Origin: JANLUX01 sp031366005
GTDB lineage: Bacteria > Bacteroidota > Bacteroidia > AKYH767-A > OLB10
Assembly (NCBI GenBank): GCA_031366005.1
Contig: JANLZB010000074.1
Span: forward strand, 1-52,886
DNA length: 52,886 bases
Reading direction: 5' to 3'
Position 1 is the stretch's first letter. Each line of letters starts with the position of its first letter. Under the pieces are notes generated by a model that was not told where the DNA came from, did no database searches, and saw only the letters and a program-made list of their open reading frames with translations. Position numbers and translations under genes: made by a program. This document shows, piece by piece, positions 52,817 through 52,886 of the stretch.

Positions 52817-52827
52817 CTCACCGCTCT
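52796..52827 (-). terminator. Terminator behind the tRNA-like sequence
   Basis: On the minus strand a 10-bp stem (AGAGCGGTGA with TCATCGCTCT, one G-T pair, GAAA loop) runs into TTCTTTTTA. The G-T pair is an A-C mismatch on the plus strand, so the RNA is read on the minus strand, from the direction of the tRNA-like sequence. Confidence 0.75.
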
Positions 52828-52886
52828 CGCTCCCCCTCCTGCCCCGATAGCTATCGGGGTCGAACCAGGGATTTAAATTCTAAAAA
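52828..52886 (-). other. 3' part of a tRNA-like sequence interrupted by a palindrome
   Basis: On the minus strand the sequence reads CCTGGTTCGA, then an 18-base palindrome (52842-52859), then CAGGAGGGGGAG. Without the palindrome this resembles a T-arm (stem CCTGG, TTCGA loop) and a 3' acceptor strand AGGGGGA with G as the discriminator. CCA is not encoded, as usual for the phylum. The remaining 5' part is beyond the window edge, so identity and amino acid cannot be given. The palindrome would abolish a normal T-arm, so this may be a tRNA-derived relic rather than a working tRNA. Confidence 0.4.
52842..52859. repeat. 18-bp perfect palindrome within the tRNA-like sequence
   Basis: The sequence CCCCGATAGCTATCGGGG is its own reverse complement. 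A 14-base piece of it (core CGATAGCTATCG) occurs again at 37827-37840 inside the T9SS-domain remnant. Confidence 0.95.

Noticed and set aside
52828..52886. A complete tRNA gene at the right edge
   Set aside because: Only the T-arm and acceptor part is inside the window, and the palindrome interrupts the T-arm. The anticodon reading is ambiguous.

Overview
The window is a gene-dense, AT-rich stretch of a Bacteroidota chromosome, probably a member of the Chitinophagales/Sphingobacteriales side of the phylum. This rests on TonB-dependent receptors with carboxypeptidase-like regulatory domains, a PorV/PorQ-family protein, several surface proteins with type IX secretion (T9SS) C-terminal sorting domains, promoter boxes of the TAnnTTTG type, and the near absence of Shine-Dalgarno sites. 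No rRNA and no intact tRNA is seen. An smc gene is cut at the left edge. A tRNA-like fragment is cut at the right edge.

Layout. 1-1380: N-terminus of smc (minus) and a small membrane-anchored hypothetical. 1518-10341: a tight trio of TonB-dependent receptor, very large surface protein and PorV/PorQ-like barrel, closed by a strong terminator. 10442-11309: greA and a HIT hydrolase. 11385-12755: a cobalamin riboswitch in front of a BtuG-like beta-propeller lipoprotein. 12763-13918: a lipoprotein and a gamma-carbonic-anhydrase-like protein. 14146-18056: exbB-exbD-tonB followed by folC, with a GIY-YIG nuclease cassette bounded by inverted repeats lodged between tonB and folC. 18064-21380: two outer-membrane-related genes. 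21384-27175: DUF2905, a small secreted protein, and lspA, a DksA-like protein with a histone-H1-like tail, and ileS on the minus strand. 27341-37271: a membrane-bound hydrolase, then rpoB-rpoC-DUF3467 without rplJ/rplL in front. 37272-38002: a non-coding stretch with a 42-bp tandem array and the remnant of a T9SS sorting domain. 38003-47778: surface proteins, an M16 peptidase and a Nei-type glycosylase. 47912-52387: a dolichol-phosphate-mannose-synthase-like enzyme, an SRPBCC protein, gpsA and a BtuB-like receptor. 52488-52886: a second GIY-YIG nuclease between direct repeats, next to a terminator and a tRNA-like 3' end interrupted by a palindrome.

How the genes work together. ExbB-ExbD-TonB would energise the receptors at 1518 and 50483. 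The riboswitch-controlled propeller and the BtuB-like receptor could form a split corrinoid-uptake system. The PorV-like protein and the sorting-domain proteins belong to a T9SS surface-display economy whose core secretion genes are elsewhere. rpoBC, greA, ileS, lspA, folC, gpsA and smc are housekeeping genes.

The most unusual signal is not a gene. At seven places, six intergenic and one inside ileS, there are runs of imperfect heptanucleotide repeats. Each locus has its own sequence, but all fit a shared pattern of an ACT-like core plus variable bases every 7 nt, often arranged as two inverted arms. Other dispersed elements are a 26-nt-arm hairpin family, an 18-bp palindrome and the two repeat-bounded GIY-YIG cassettes.
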